Source of the DNA: Rhodovastum atsumiense
GTDB taxonomy: Bacteria; Pseudomonadota; Alphaproteobacteria; Acetobacterales; Acetobacteraceae
Assembly: GCF_937425535.1 (NCBI RefSeq)
Contig: NZ_OW485601.1
Span: 6,059,501-6,123,500, forward strand
Direction of reading: 5' to 3'
Length of the DNA stretch: 64,000 nucleotides
Below, in pieces: positions 52,734 through 63,171 of the stretch (positions within the stretch are counted from its first letter, which is position 1; each line of letters opens with the position of its first letter). The position numbers were made by a program, and so were the translations under genes. The notes beneath the pieces are model-generated. The model was not told the DNA's origin, ran no database searches, and saw only the letters and a program-made list of their open reading frames with translations.

Positions 52734-54317
52734 ATGTCTCTCTCCCGACGTTCGCTGCTGCGTGCCGCCTCGGCGGCGCCGCTGCTCTCCCTGCCCGGCA
52801 TCGCCCGCGCGCAGTCGCAGACGACATTGCGGTTCATTCCGGTGATCGACCTGACCTTCCTCGATCCGATCTACTCGACGGCGCAGGTGTCGCGGAACCA
52901 TGGCTACATGGTCTACGACACGCTGTACGGCATGAACTCCGCGCTGGAGGTGTCCCCGCAGATGGTGGAGGGGCATGTCGTCAGCAATGACGGCAGGCAA
53001 TGGGACCTCACTTTGCGCGAGGGGTTGCTCTGGCATGACGGCGAGAAGGTGCTGGCGCGCGATTGCGTCGCCAGCATCCGACGCTGGGGCAGGCGCGACG
53101 GCTTCGGCGCCGAGCTGCTGGCCGCCACCGACGAATTGTCCGCCCCCGACGACCGCACCATCCGCTTCCGCCTGAAGCGGCCCTTCCCGCTGCTGCCGAT
53201 GGCGCTCGGCAAGGCCGCCATCCAGGCGGCGTTCATGATGCCCGAGCGCCTGGCCGCGCAGGATCCCTACAAGCCGCTGACCGAGGTCGTCGGCAGCGGC
53301 CCGTTCCGCTTCGTCGCCGATGAGCGCGTGCAGGGCGCGCGCAACGTCTATGCCCGCTTCGACCGCTACCGCCCGCGCCCGACCGGCAAGCCCGACTGGA
53401 CGGCAGGGCCGAAGCTGGTTCATTACGACCGTGTCGTCTGGACCACCATGCCGGATGCCGCTACCGGCGCCGCCGCGGTGCAGACCGGCGAGCAGGACTG
53501 GCAGGAAACCACGCCGCACGACCTGCTGCCCATCCTGAAGAAGGCGAAGGGCGTCAGCACCCGGGTGCTCGACCCGCGTGGCTTCGCCTGCATGATGCGG
53601 GTGAACCACCTGCAGCCGCCCTTCAACAACCCGGCCATCCGCCGCGCCCTGTTCGGCGCCATCGACCAGAGCGCCTTCATGACCGCCGTGGCCGGCGACG
53701 ATCCCGTCTACCAGACCACGCCGATCGGCTATTTCGGCCCCGGCACGCCGATGGCGAACGATGTCGGGCTCGAGGTCTTCCGCGGCCGGCGCGACCTGAC
53801 CAAGGTGAAGGCGGCGCTGCAGGCAGCCGGCTATGCCGGCGAGAAGGTGGTGCTGCTGGTGCCGGCCAATTCGCTGGCACAGAAGCCGCTCGGCGACGTC
53901 GCCTTCGACCTGCTGCAGCAGGCGGGCATGAATGTCGAATACGCCGCCATGGATTTCGGCAGCGTGCAGCAGCGCCAGCAGAAGCAGGGGCCGGTGAGCG
54001 AAGGCGGCTGGAGCGCCGGCGTCGGCAACTGGCAGGGCATCGACTGGCTCAACCCGGCCGGCAACGCCAATCTGCGCGGCGACGGCAATTCCCCGGGCTG
54101 GTACCGCAGCGAGAAGATGGGCGAGTTGCGGGCGCAATGGCTGGCCGCCCCCACCCTCGCCGAGCAGCAGCGCGTCTGCCGCGAGGTCCAGAAGCTGGCC
54201 TTCGAGGAAGTGCCCTACTACCCGATCGGCCTCTACAAGCAGCCAACCGCCCATCGCAGCGCCATCACCGGCATCATGAACGGCACCGCCGTGTTCTGGA
54301 ACGTGCGGCCGGCATGA
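52734..54317 (+). CDS. Family 5 (peptide/opine/nickel-type) ABC substrate-binding protein, Tat-like leader
   Basis: From ATG 52734 the product is 527 residues. The leader has a twin-arginine pattern (SRRSLLRAAS) before a hydrophobic stretch and AQS cleavage site. The SBP_bac_5 fold follows: VIDLTFLDPIYSTAQVSRNH, LTLREGLLWHDGE, LDPRGFACMMRVNHLQPPF and IDWLNPAGNANL. The family binds peptides, opines, nickel or oligosaccharides. It precedes a matching permease and ATPase set. Its stop overlaps the amidohydrolase start. Confidence 0.9.
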   Translation: MSLSRRSLLRAASAAPLLSLPGIARAQSQTTLRFIPVIDLTFLDPIYSTAQVSRNHGYMVYDTLYGMNSALEVSPQMVEGHVVSNDGRQWDLTLREGLLWHDGEKVLARDCVASIRRWGRRDGFGAELLAATDELSAPDDRTIRFRLKRPFPLLPMALGKAAIQAAFMMPERLAAQDPYKPLTEVVGSGPFRFVADERVQGARNVYARFDRYRPRPTGKPDWTAGPKLVHYDRVVWTTMPDAATGAAAVQTGEQDWQETTPHDLLPILKKAKGVSTRVLDPRGFACMMRVNHLQPPFNNPAIRRALFGAIDQSAFMTAVAGDDPVYQTTPIGYFGPGTPMANDVGLEVFRGRRDLTKVKAALQAAGYAGEKVVLLVPANSLAQKPLGDVAFDLLQQAGMNVEYAAMDFGSVQQRQQKQGPVSEGGWSAGVGNWQGIDWLNPAGNANLRGDGNSPGWYRSEKMGELRAQWLAAPTLAEQQRVCREVQKLAFEEVPYYPIGLYKQPTAHRSAITGIMNGTAVFWNVRPA

Positions 54318-55699
54318 CCAGCACCGCCATCTTCGGCAGCTACGTGCTCGGGCGCGATGCTGCCGGCCGGCAGGAGGTTTTGGCCGATCGCTGGGTGCTG
54401 CTGGAAGGCAACCGCATCGCCGCGGTGACGAGCGGGCGCCCGGCGGCGGACCAGGTCTTCGACCAGCCAGGCCGGTTCGTGTTGCCCGGCCTGCTCAACC
54501 TGCACAATCACTGCTTCAGCGAGGCGGTGGCGCGCAGTCATGCCGAGGACGGCGCCGGGCGCAGCGCCAATCGCAGCATCATCTATACCGTGCTGCTGCC
54601 GCTCACCCGGTCAGGCATTGCTCTCCTGACTGAAGAAGAGCGGCTCGCCATCGCCCGGCTCGGCGTGCTGCAACTGCTGAAGGGCGGCGCCACCACGGTG
54701 ATGGAGCCGTTCCGCAACGGCATCCCGGAAATGTTCGCCGCCGCCGAGGAAATGGGGCTGCGCTTCTACGGCGCGCCCTACCTGTTCTCCACCGCCGATG
54801 CCAAGGCCGGCACGGACGGGGTGGTGCGCTACGCGGGCGATGACGGCGCGGCCGATCTGGCCGCCTGGAACGCGTTGCACGCGCGCTGGCACGGAAAGGG
54901 CGACGGACGCATCGGCGTCGCCATGAGCCCGCACGCCACCGACACCTGCGGCCCCGACCTGCTGCGCGCCTGTGCCGCGCGGGCGCGGGAACTGGGGGTG
55001 CCGATCACCATCCACCTCGCCCAGAGCGACGCCGAGGTCGCCACCATCAAGGCCCGGTACGATGGGCGCACCCCGGCGGAATATCTGGACTGGCTCGGCC
55101 TGCTGGCGCCCGATCTGCTGGCGGCGCATTGCGTCGCCTCGACCGATGACGATTTGCGACTGATGGCCGCGCGCGATGCCACGGTGCTGAATTGCCCGCG
55201 CGTCTTCACCCGCACCGGCCGCACCGCCGCCTTCGCCCGTTTCGCCGGCCATGGCGTGCGCACGCTGGTGGCAACCGATGGCTACAACATGGACCTGCTC
55301 GGCGAGATCAACGCCGCCGCCATCATCTCCAAGGTGACGGCGGCGCGCTCGGATGTCGCCACCGCGCCCGAATTGATCGACGCGGTGACGACCTCGGCGG
55401 CGGCGGCGATCCGGCGGCCCGATCTTGGCGTGGTGGCGGCCGGCGCGACCGCCGACCTGACCGTGGTCGATCTGACCCATCCGCACCTGCAGCCGCTGTT
55501 CGATCCGCGCCGTGCGTTGGTGTCGCTGGCCAACCGCGCCAATGTCGACATGGTGGTGGTGGACGGGCGCGTGCTGGTCGGCGGCGGACGCTATCTGCAT
55601 GCCGACGAGGCGGACATCACCGGTGCCGGCGTCGCCGCGGTGAAGAAAATCTGGGACCTGCCGGAAGCCCGCGCCGCCTTCGGCCAGCCCGGAGCCTGA
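54314..55699 (+). CDS. Amidohydrolase of the Trz/Atz deaminase family
   Basis: From ATG 54314 (overlapping the upstream stop) the product is 461 residues. All expected metal-site positions of the family are present: H64-x-H66 in NLHNHCF, H234 in IHLAQSD, H272 in AHCVAST and D322 in VATDGYNMD. Relatives (SsnA, TrzN, AtzB, guanine and 8-oxoguanine deaminases) remove amino or chloro groups from heterocycles. There is no signal peptide, so it acts in the cytoplasm. Its place between binding protein and permeases links it to the imported compound. Confidence 0.88.
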   Translation: MTSTAIFGSYVLGRDAAGRQEVLADRWVLLEGNRIAAVTSGRPAADQVFDQPGRFVLPGLLNLHNHCFSEAVARSHAEDGAGRSANRSIIYTVLLPLTRSGIALLTEEERLAIARLGVLQLLKGGATTVMEPFRNGIPEMFAAAEEMGLRFYGAPYLFSTADAKAGTDGVVRYAGDDGAADLAAWNALHARWHGKGDGRIGVAMSPHATDTCGPDLLRACAARARELGVPITIHLAQSDAEVATIKARYDGRTPAEYLDWLGLLAPDLLAAHCVASTDDDLRLMAARDATVLNCPRVFTRTGRTAAFARFAGHGVRTLVATDGYNMDLLGEINAAAIISKVTAARSDVATAPELIDAVTTSAAAAIRRPDLGVVAAGATADLTVVDLTHPHLQPLFDPRRALVSLANRANVDMVVVDGRVLVGGGRYLHADEADITGAGVAAVKKIWDLPEARAAFGQPGA

Positions 55700-55705
55700 G
55701 CCAGG

Positions 55706-56647
55706 ATGTTTGCCTACGTCCTCCGGCGGCTGCTCGCCACCATCCCGATCATGGCGATCGTCGCCTTCGTGGTGTTCAGCCTGCTCTACCTGGCGCCCGG
55801 CGACCCGGCGGCGATCATCGCCGGCGAGCATGCGGGGCCGGAGGACGTCGCGCGCATCCGCGCCAGCCTCGGGCTCGACCGGCCCTTCCTGCTGCGCTTC
55901 CTGGAATGGAGCTGGCAGGTCTGCCACGGGGACCTCGGCACCTCGATCTTCACCAACCAGCCGGTGCTGCACCTGATCGGCCAGCGGCTGGAACCGACGG
56001 TTTCGCTGCTGGTGCTGACCCTGCTGATCGCCCTGGCCGTCGCCATCCCGCTCGGCGTGATGGCGGCCTGGAAGCACGGCTCGCTGCTCGACCGCGGCGC
56101 CATGGCGGTTTCCGTGCTGGGCTTCTCGGTGCCGGTCTTCGTGGTCGGCTATGTGCTGTCCTATGTCTTCGCGCTGGAACTCGACTGGGTGCCGGTGCAG
56201 GGCTTCACCCCGATCCGCGAGGGCGTGGGGCCGTTCCTGCACCGGCTGATCCTGCCGGCGGCGACGCTGGGTCTGGTCTACGTCGCCCTGATCGCCCGCA
56301 TCACCCGGGCCACCATGCTGGACGTGCTCGGCCAGGACTTCATCCGCACCGCGCGGGCCAAGGGGCTGGCGCAGGGCCGGGTGCTGTTCCTGCATGCGCT
56401 GAAGAACGCCGCCGTGCCCATCGTCACCATCGTCGGCATCGGCTTCGCCTCGCTGATCGGCGGCGCGGTGGTCACCGAGAGCGTCTTCGCCATTCCCGGC
56501 CTGGGCCGGCTCACCGTCGATGCGATCATGGCGCGCGATTATCCGGTGATCCAGGGCATCGTGCTGCTGTTCAGCTTCGCCTATGTGCTGATCAACCTCG
56601 TGGTGGACCTGCTCTACACCGTGTTTGATCCGAGGATCCGCTATTGA
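55706..56647 (+). CDS. DppB-type ABC permease
   Basis: The 313-residue permease begins MFAYVLRRLLATIPIMAIVA and has six membrane helices. The family loop is ARAKGLAQGRVLFLHALKNA and the segment VTESVFAIPGLGRLTVDAI is typical of DppB/OppB. It pairs with the next gene to make a heterodimeric pore for the family 5 binding protein. It starts 6 bases after the amidohydrolase. Its stop overlaps the next start (TTGA). Confidence 0.92.
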   Translation: MFAYVLRRLLATIPIMAIVAFVVFSLLYLAPGDPAAIIAGEHAGPEDVARIRASLGLDRPFLLRFLEWSWQVCHGDLGTSIFTNQPVLHLIGQRLEPTVSLLVLTLLIALAVAIPLGVMAAWKHGSLLDRGAMAVSVLGFSVPVFVVGYVLSYVFALELDWVPVQGFTPIREGVGPFLHRLILPAATLGLVYVALIARITRATMLDVLGQDFIRTARAKGLAQGRVLFLHALKNAAVPIVTIVGIGFASLIGGAVVTESVFAIPGLGRLTVDAIMARDYPVIQGIVLLFSFAYVLINLVVDLLYTVFDPRIRY

Positions 56648-57525
56648 GCGCCTCTGACACGCTGCCGGATCTCTGGCCGCCGGTGCGCCGGCGCGGGCCG
56701 GTGCTGACCTTCGTGCGGCGCCATCCTACCATCGTGCTGGGGCTTGCCCTGTTGGCGCTGCTGGGGACGATCGCCGTCTTCGCGCCATATCTCGGCACCA
56801 TCGATCCGACGAAGCTGTCGCCGGCGCGGCGCACCCGCCCGCCCTCGGCGGATTTCTGGTTCGGCACCGACATGCTCGGCCGCGACCTCTATTCGCGGGT
56901 GATCTACGGCACGCGGGTGTCACTGGTCGTCGGTTTCTCCGTGGCGATCCTCTCCTCGGTCATCGGCCTCGCCCTCGGGCTGGTTTCAGGCTTCGTGCGC
57001 CAGCTCGACGCCGTGGTCATGCGCTTCATGGACGGGCTGATGTCCATCCCCTCGATCCTGCTGGCAGTGGCGCTGATGGCGCTGACCCGGGCCTCGGTGG
57101 AGAACGTGATCCTCGCCATCACCGTGACCGAGGTGCCGCGCGTCGCCCGGCTGGTGCGCGGCGTGGTGCTGTCATTGCGCGAGCGCGCCTATGTCGAGGC
57201 GGCGGTCGCCGCCGGCACCCGCCCGCTGGTGATCATGTACCGCCACATCCTGCCCAACACGCTGGCACCGCTGATGGTGCAGATGACCTATGTCTGCGCC
57301 GCCGCCATGCTGATCGAGGCGACACTCAGCTTCATCGGCGCCGGCACGCCACCGACCGTGCCCTCCTGGGGCAACATCATGGCCGAGGGCCGCGGGCTCT
57401 GGCAGGTGAAGCCCTATATCGTGTTCTTCCCGGCGGTGTTCCTCAGCGTCGCCGTGCTGGCCGTCAACCTGCTGGGCGACGGGCTGCGCGACGCCCTCGA
57501 CCCCCGCCTCGCGCAGAAGCTCTGA
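56644..57525 (+). CDS. DppC-type ABC permease
   Basis: The 293-residue product starts at TTG 56644. It has the DppC/OppC pattern: an extended N-terminal cytoplasmic segment, FWFGTDMLGRDLYSRVIYG, the coupling loop RERAYVEAAVAAGTRP, and IEATLSFIGAGTPPTVPSW. TTG start use with a 4-base overlap implies translational coupling to dppB. It forms the second half of the pore. Confidence 0.92.
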   Translation: MSASDTLPDLWPPVRRRGPVLTFVRRHPTIVLGLALLALLGTIAVFAPYLGTIDPTKLSPARRTRPPSADFWFGTDMLGRDLYSRVIYGTRVSLVVGFSVAILSSVIGLALGLVSGFVRQLDAVVMRFMDGLMSIPSILLAVALMALTRASVENVILAITVTEVPRVARLVRGVVLSLRERAYVEAAVAAGTRPLVIMYRHILPNTLAPLMVQMTYVCAAAMLIEATLSFIGAGTPPTVPSWGNIMAEGRGLWQVKPYIVFFPAVFLSVAVLAVNLLGDGLRDALDPRLAQKL

Positions 57526-57528
57526 GCC

Positions 57529-58500
57529 ATGGCCTTGCTCGAACTCGACCAGGTGCAGGTGCAGTTCCGGACGCCGGGGGGCATCGTGCGCGCGGTCTCG
57601 GGTCTGTCCTTCCAGGTCGATGCCGGCGAGACCGTGGCCGTGGTGGGCGAATCCGGCTGCGGCAAGTCCGTGACTTCGCTGGCGGTGCTGCGGCTGCTGC
57701 CGGAGCCGCTGGCCCGCATGGCGGGCGCGATCCGCTTCGACGGGCGTGATCTGCTGGCGGCCTCGGAAGCCGAGATGCGGCGACTGCGCGGCAACGACAT
57801 CAGCATGATCTTCCAGGAACCGATGACCAGCCTGAACCCGGTGATGACCATCGGCCGGCAGATCGGCGAGACGCTGCGCGTGCATCAGCGCCTGTCGCGC
57901 ACGGCGGTGGCGGCGCGCACGCTGGAGATGCTGGCGCTGGTCGGCATCCCGGAGCCGCAGCGCCGCGCCGGCGCCTATCCGCACCAGTTGTCGGGGGGAA
58001 TGCGCCAGCGGGTGATGATCGCCATGGCGCTGGCCTGCGGCCCACGGCTGCTGATCGCCGACGAGCCGACCACGGCGCTGGACGTGACCATCCAGGCGCA
58101 GATCCTCGACCTGATGCGCGACCTGAAGACCCGGCTCGGCTCGGCGATCGTGCTGATCACGCATGACCTGGGCGTGGTGGCCGACATGGCCCAGCGCGTC
58201 GTCGTCATGTACGCCGGGCGCAAGGTGGAGGAGGCGGATGTGCGCGCCATCTTCGCCCGACCGCTGCACCCTTATACGCAGGGGCTGCTGGCGGCGCTGC
58301 CGCGTCCGGGCGCCGGGCAGGACCGGCTGGCGGAAATTCCCGGGCAGGTGCCTTCGCTGCGCCAGCGGATCGACGGGTGCGCCTTTGCCGGGCGCTGCTC
58401 CCGGGCCAGCGATGTCTGCCGCCAGGTGGCTCCGGCCTGCGTGGAGGAGGCAACCGGTCATTTCGTCGCCTGCCATCATGCGGCGCAGGTGGCGGCATGA
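57529..58500 (+). CDS. DppD-type ABC ATPase
   Basis: The 323-residue ATPase has Walker [13 protein letters not shown], signature LSGGMRQR, Walker [13 protein letters not shown] and switch His in LITHDLG. The C-terminal oligopeptide-transporter extension carries a Cys-rich motif ([14 protein letters not shown]) that in related proteins holds an FeS cluster. It energises import with DppF. Its stop overlaps the next ATG (ATGA). Confidence 0.92.
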   Translation: MALLELDQVQVQFRTPGGIVRAVSGLSFQVDAGETVAVVGESGCGKSVTSLAVLRLLPEPLARMAGAIRFDGRDLLAASEAEMRRLRGNDISMIFQEPMTSLNPVMTIGRQIGETLRVHQRLSRTAVAARTLEMLALVGIPEPQRRAGAYPHQLSGGMRQRVMIAMALACGPRLLIADEPTTALDVTIQAQILDLMRDLKTRLGSAIVLITHDLGVVADMAQRVVVMYAGRKVEEADVRAIFARPLHPYTQGLLAALPRPGAGQDRLAEIPGQVPSLRQRIDGCAFAGRCSRASDVCRQVAPACVEEATGHFVACHHAAQVAA

Positions 58501-59501
58501 GCGCCCCCCAGGCTCCGTTGCTGCAGGTCACCGGGCTGCGGAAATACTTCCCGGCCGGGCGCCGTTCGCTGTGGGGGCCGGCCTGCCATGTCCACGCGGT
58601 GGACGGCGTCAGCTTCTCGCTCGACCGCGGCGAGACCCTGTCCATCGTCGGCGAAAGCGGCTGCGGCAAGTCCACGGTGGGACGCAGCATCCTGCGGCTG
58701 ACGCCCCCCACCGGCGGCGAGGTGCGGCTGGACGGCGAGCGCATCGACCATCTTTCCGCCGCCCGCCTGCGCCCCTTGCGCCGGCGCATGCAGATGGTGT
58801 TCCAGGACCCGTTCAGCAGCCTCAATCCGCGCCTGACGGTGCGCGACATCATTGCCGAGCCGATCGTCAATTTCGGCCTCGCGCGCCATCGCGGCGAGCT
58901 GGACGAGCGGGTGGCGCGGCTGCTCGACACGGTGCGCCTGCCGCGCGACGCGGCCGAGCGGCGGCCGCACGAATTCTCCGGCGGCCAGCGCCAGCGCATC
59001 GGCATCGCCCGCGCCCTCGCCCCGGGGGCGGAACTGATTGTCTGCGACGAAGCCGTCTCCGCGCTCGACGTTTCGGTCAAGGCGCAGATCGTCAACCTGC
59101 TCCGCGACCTGCAGGACGAGCTGGGCCTGTCGCTGCTGTTCATCAGCCACGACCTCGCGGTGGTGGAGCACCTCACCCACCGGGTGGCGGTGATGTATCT
59201 GGGCCGGATTGTCGAGATGGCGAGCCGCGACACCCTGTTCGCAACGCCCCGCCATCCCTACACCCGGGCATTGCTGTCGGCCGTGCCGGTGCCGGACCCG
59301 CTGGCCGCGCGCCGGCGGGTCGTGCTGTCGGGCGACGTGCCGAGCCCGATCGACCTGCCCGCCGGCTGCCGCTTCCGTGGCCGCTGCCCGCAGGCCATCG
59401 CGCGCTGCGCGACCGAGGACCCGGTCTTGCGCCCGGCCGGTCCGGCGGGGCATCTGGTCGCCTGTCATCTGGCAGGGGCAGACGACGCCCCGGCCGGGTA
59501 A
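58497..59501 (+). CDS. DppF-type ABC ATPase
   Basis: From ATG 58497 the product is 334 residues: Walker [13 protein letters not shown], signature FSGGQRQR, Walker B LIVCDEAVSALD and switch His in FISHDLA. The C-terminal Cys-rich extension (CRFRGRCPQAIARC) matches DppF/OppF. It completes the five-component importer encoded from 52734 to 59501, apart from the amidohydrolase inserted between binding protein and permease. Confidence 0.92.
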   Translation: MSAPQAPLLQVTGLRKYFPAGRRSLWGPACHVHAVDGVSFSLDRGETLSIVGESGCGKSTVGRSILRLTPPTGGEVRLDGERIDHLSAARLRPLRRRMQMVFQDPFSSLNPRLTVRDIIAEPIVNFGLARHRGELDERVARLLDTVRLPRDAAERRPHEFSGGQRQRIGIARALAPGAELIVCDEAVSALDVSVKAQIVNLLRDLQDELGLSLLFISHDLAVVEHLTHRVAVMYLGRIVEMASRDTLFATPRHPYTRALLSAVPVPDPLAARRRVVLSGDVPSPIDLPAGCRFRGRCPQAIARCATEDPVLRPAGPAGHLVACHLAGADDAPAG

Positions 59502-59531
59502 AACGCCTCAACGCCTTCGCGGGAGTCCTGG

Positions 59532-59786
59532 ATGCGGCTGTCCTGTCTGCCTGGAGTGGTTCTGGCGCTGGCCATGGCCGGCGGGGCGACACGGGCCGTC
59601 GCCCAGGCCCCCGCCCCCACCCCCTCCTCCGTCCGGCCGGTGCCGGCGTTCCCGTCCGTCACCGGAACTGTGGTCGCGCCCGCGCCGCCCAGGCCGCAAC
59701 CGGGAGCACTCAGCATGACGGTGCGAATGAACGGCCGCCTGACCGCCATCAGTGGGGTCGGGTCGTCATCCGGCAGCGGGCGATGA
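59532..59786 (+). CDS. Small exported Pro/Ala-rich protein
   Basis: The 84-residue product has a clear signal peptide (PGVVLALAMAGGATRAVA followed by QA). A short mature part rich in Pro and Val (APAPTPSSVRPVP) ends with MTVRMNGRLTAISG. No family is recognised. It follows dppF by 30 bases and may ride on that transcript, but no functional link is visible. Confidence 0.5.
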   Translation: MRLSCLPGVVLALAMAGGATRAVAQAPAPTPSSVRPVPAFPSVTGTVVAPAPPRPQPGALSMTVRMNGRLTAISGVGSSSGSGR

Positions 59787-59945
59787 GGGCATCATCCACC
59801 TTGTCCATGGCTTGATCACGACACCCAGTTCATCACAAATACGCAACATCTCCGCGATGTCGGCGACGCGTCGGGCAATCACTCCGAGCAGGGGTGAGCA
59901 TTCGATCGGCGCCGGAATAAAGCGACATTCTGTGGACGCACTGCC

Positions 59946-60746
59946 GTGATCGATACCTGGCTGAGCCTGGAACCCCGCGCCATCCTTTTCATCCTGGCGT
60001 TTGGCTACGTCGCCTCGGCGGCATTCTTCCACTGGATCTCATTTCATGGCCCCATTCATGCCTGGGTCGTCAGCTTTCGCGGCGTCGTCGCGCCGTTCTT
60101 CGGCAGCGTCGCGGTCCTGTTCGCCCTGCTGACCGGCTTCGTCGCCCGCGACGTCTGGAAGCGGAATGCCGACGCCGCCAAGCTGGTGGCCGGCGAGCAT
60201 CACGCCCTGGTTTCCTTGTACGACGTCGCCCAGGCCGCCGGCCTGGCCGATGCGGCGTTGCGGATCCGCATCCGCGACTACGCGCAATCGGTCGTCGACG
60301 AGGAATGGCCGCGCATGGCCGAGGGCAACGGCTCCCCCGAGCCGAGCCCGACGCTGCAGGCGCTGCTGCGGGAAACCCTCGATCCCCGCTTCGCCGCCGC
60401 CGGCCCGCTGGTGCAGCGCACCGCCGTCGACCTCGTGCTCAAGGAGCACGCGCTGCGCTCGGAACGCCTGGCGCTGAGTGCCGCCCGCACCGAGGAACTG
60501 AAATGGGCGGTCGTGCTGGCGCTCTCGGTGCTGACCCAGCTCGCGATCGCGCTGGTGCACCTGGAGAAGTCACGCGCCCAGCTCGCCGCCCTGTCGGTGT
60601 TCTCGGCCGCCGCCTTCGTGGCGCTCGGCCTGATCGCGATCCAGGAGAACCCCTACGAATCGCCCCTGCAGGTGCCGGCGACGGCGATCGAGCAGGTGCT
60701 GGACTTCGTCCCCGGCGCGCCGGGGTTCGCGCAGAAATCTCCCTGA
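59946..60746 (+). CDS. DUF4239 membrane protein
   Basis: The 266-residue protein starts at GTG 59946. It has two N-terminal helices ([20 protein letters not shown] and [20 protein letters not shown]), a soluble middle part and two C-terminal helices ([38 protein letters not shown]). This 2+2 topology and the [11 protein letters not shown] segment fit DUF4239, a family likened to bestrophin-type channels. Function is unknown. It converges on prfC. Confidence 0.78.
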   Translation: MIDTWLSLEPRAILFILAFGYVASAAFFHWISFHGPIHAWVVSFRGVVAPFFGSVAVLFALLTGFVARDVWKRNADAAKLVAGEHHALVSLYDVAQAAGLADAALRIRIRDYAQSVVDEEWPRMAEGNGSPEPSPTLQALLRETLDPRFAAAGPLVQRTAVDLVLKEHALRSERLALSAARTEELKWAVVLALSVLTQLAIALVHLEKSRAQLAALSVFSAAAFVALGLIAIQENPYESPLQVPATAIEQVLDFVPGAPGFAQKSP

Positions 60747-60765
60747 ATTCCCGCCACGGCGGCGC

Positions 60766-62313
60766 TCAGGCCGCCGCCACCGCGCGGAAATCCTTGATGT
60801 CGCGGAAGGTCAGGTCGGGGTTCAGATCGGCGGTGCGGCGCATCATGAAGGCCGAACTGGCCAGGTACACCGGGTCGCCGTCCACATCCTCGGCCATCGA
60901 GCTGCGCTGCTCGGCCAGGAACTTCTCCAGCACCGCCTTCTCCCCGGAGATCCAGCGCGCCAGTTGGAATGGCGGCGCCTCGTAGCCGATCTTCACGCCG
61001 TACTCCGCCCCCAGCCGCGCCTGCAGCACATCGAGCTGCAGCGTGCCGACCACGCCGACGATGGCCGGGCTGCCATCCATCGGGCGGAACAACTGCACCA
61101 CCCCCTCCTCGGCCAGCTCCTGCAGCGCCTGGCGCAGCTTCTTGGCCTTCATCGCGTCATCGAGCCGCACCCGGCGCAGGATCTCCGGCGCGAAATAGGG
61201 CACGCCCACGAAGTTCAGGTCCTCGTTCTCACTCAGCGTGTCGCCGATGCGCAACGTGCCGTGGTTGGGAATGCCCACCACGTCGCCGGCGAAGGCTTCC
61301 TCGGCCAGGGCGCGGTCGCGGGCGAAGAAGAACTGCGGCGCATGCAGCGGGATCAGCTTGCCGGTACGCACCTGCTTCAGCCGCATCCCCCGCGCCAGCC
61401 GCCCGGAGCAGACGCGCGCGAAGGCGATACGGTCGCGGTGGTTGGGGTCCATGTTGGCCTGGATCTTGAACACCAGCGCGGTCAGCCCCTCCTCGGTGGC
61501 CTCGACCACGCGGGTATCGGCCGGCTGGGCGCGCGGGCGCGGCCCGTACTCGGCCAGCCCGTTCAGCAGGTCAGCGACCCCGATCTCCTTGATGGCGCTG
61601 CCGAAATAAACCGGCGTCAGGTGCCCCTCCATGAACGACGCCACATCGAACTCCGGCAGCGCCGCGCGCACCAGCTCGATCTCTTCGTCCAGTTGGGCGA
61701 AGCGCGGGTCGGACTGCGCCAGCTCGGCGGTCAGGTGGTACTCGCGCTTGCGCAGGTCATAGGTGCCGACGAACTCGGCCGCCCGCCCCACCGGCCAGGT
61801 CACCGGCGCGGTGTCCAGCGCCAGGGAAGACGACACCTCGTCGAGCAGGGCAAAGGGATCCTGGCTCTCGCGGTCCATCTTGTTGATGAAGGTCAGGATC
61901 GGGATGTCGCGCAGGCGGCAGATCTCGAACAGCTTGCGGGTGCGCGCCTCGATGCCCTTGGCCGCGTCGATCACCATCACCGCGGCGTCGACCGCGGTCA
62001 GGGTGCGGTAGGTGTCTTCCGAGAAATCCTCGTGGCCGGGCGTGTCCAGCAGGTTGAACACGCAACCCGCGTGCTCGAAGGTCATCACCGAGGTCACCAC
62101 GGAGATCCCGCGGTCGCGCTCGATCGCCATCCAGTCGGAGCGCGTCTTGCGCTGCTCGCGCTTGGCGCGAACATTGCCGGCGAGCTGGATCGCCCCGCCG
62201 GTGCGCAGCAGGCGCTCGGTCAGCGTGGTCTTGCCGGCATCGGGGTGCGAGATGATCGCAAACGTGCGGCGGCGGGAAATCTCGGAGATGGAGTCGCTCA
62301 TGAGGGCGGACAT
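60766..62313 (-). CDS. prfC: Peptide chain release factor 3
   Basis: The 515-residue GTPase starts [20 protein letters not shown] and shows RF3-specific segments: [20 protein letters not shown] (switch I region), [27 protein letters not shown] and a C-terminal domain with [20 protein letters not shown]3 recycles RF1 and RF2 from the terminated ribosome using GTP. Length is normal. ATG 62301 is an alternative start; neither has a strong ribosome-binding site. Confidence 0.94.
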   Translation of the reverse strand: MSALMSDSISEISRRRTFAIISHPDAGKTTLTERLLRTGGAIQLAGNVRAKREQRKTRSDWMAIERDRGISVVTSVMTFEHAGCVFNLLDTPGHEDFSEDTYRTLTAVDAAVMVIDAAKGIEARTRKLFEICRLRDIPILTFINKMDRESQDPFALLDEVSSSLALDTAPVTWPVGRAAEFVGTYDLRKREYHLTAELAQSDPRFAQLDEEIELVRAALPEFDVASFMEGHLTPVYFGSAIKEIGVADLLNGLAEYGPRPRAQPADTRVVEATEEGLTALVFKIQANMDPNHRDRIAFARVCSGRLARGMRLKQVRTGKLIPLHAPQFFFARDRALAEEAFAGDVVGIPNHGTLRIGDTLSENEDLNFVGVPYFAPEILRRVRLDDAMKAKKLRQALQELAEEGVVQLFRPMDGSPAIVGVVGTLQLDVLQARLGAEYGVKIGYEAPPFQLARWISGEKAVLEKFLAEQRSSMAEDVDGDPVYLASSAFMMRRTADLNPDLTFRDIKDFRAVAAA

Positions 62314-62349
62314 ATAGCGACCCAGGGCGCCCCCGTCAGGTCGCCCGCA

Positions 62350-63117
62350 TCAGGTCGGATGCGAGAAATCCGGCGGACGCTTCTCGAAGAAGGCGGCCAC
62401 CGCCTCCCGGATCTCGGCCGAGCGCAGCCGGGCGGCGAACAGCGCCGCCTCCTCCTCCAGCCGCGCCGCCGGGGTGGCACTGTCCGATTTCAGCAGCGCC
62501 TTGGTCGCCCGCACCGCCTCCGGCGCCCGCGCCGCCAGCGCGACGGTCAGCGCCCGCGCGGCCGGCAGCAGCTCGGCCACCGGTACCACCCGGTTGACCA
62601 GCCCCATGGCCTGGGCGGCGGCGGCGTCGAAAGGCTCGCCCAGCAACAGCAGCTCGGCGGCCCGGTGATAGCCGGCCAGCCGCGGCAGCAGCAGCGAGCT
62701 CGCCGCCTCCGGCACCAGGCCGAGCTTGACGAAAGGCAACTGGAACCGGGCATTGGCCGCGGCGACCACCAGGTCGCAATGCAGCAGCAGCGTGGTGCCG
62801 ATGCCGACCGCCGGCCCCTCCACCGCCGCGACCAGCACCTTGGCGGCGCCGGCCACGGCGCGCAGGAACCGGAACGCCGGCCAGTCCGCGCCATCCGCCG
62901 GCGGTTCCTGCAGGAAATCCTTGAGGTCGTTGCCGGCGGTGAACACCCCGCCATTGCCCCGGAACAGCACCACCCGCACCGCCGGATCGGCCTCGGCCGC
63001 CTGCAGCGCATCCGCCAGGGCAGTGTACATCGCAGTGGTGATGGCGTTGCGCTTGTCCGGACGGTCCAGGACGATCTCCAGGACCGCGTCGTGCTGCTCG
63101 ACGGCGATATGGGCCAT
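62350..63117 (-). CDS. Enoyl-CoA hydratase/isomerase family protein
   Basis: From ATG 63117 behind GGAGGCG the product is 255 residues. It has the crotonase loops: [27 protein letters not shown] (oxyanion hole), [20 protein letters not shown] and the second catalytic region [15 protein letters not shown] with Glu. It is closest to the broad ECH/isomerase group of about 250 residues. The acyl-CoA substrate is not known. It is not linked to the other crotonase gene at 24328. Confidence 0.85.
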   Translation of the reverse strand: MAHIAVEQHDAVLEIVLDRPDKRNAITTAMYTALADALQAAEADPAVRVVLFRGNGGVFTAGNDLKDFLQEPPADGADWPAFRFLRAVAGAAKVLVAAVEGPAVGIGTTLLLHCDLVVAAANARFQLPFVKLGLVPEAASSLLLPRLAGYHRAAELLLLGEPFDAAAAQAMGLVNRVVPVAELLPAARALTVALAARAPEAVRATKALLKSDSATPAARLEEEAALFAARLRSAEIREAVAAFFEKRPPDFSHPT

Positions 63118-63171
63118 GGCACGCCTCCGCTGCTGGCCCGCCATTCTCGGCCAGCTTGCGGCGCGCGTCAC

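Noticed and set aside
51768-54254. A very long open frame on the minus strand opposite the hydrolase and binding-protein genes
   Set aside because: It is antisense to two well-recognised genes. Its His/Gln/Arg-rich composition is what high-GC third-position bias yields on the opposite strand. It has no recognisable domain.
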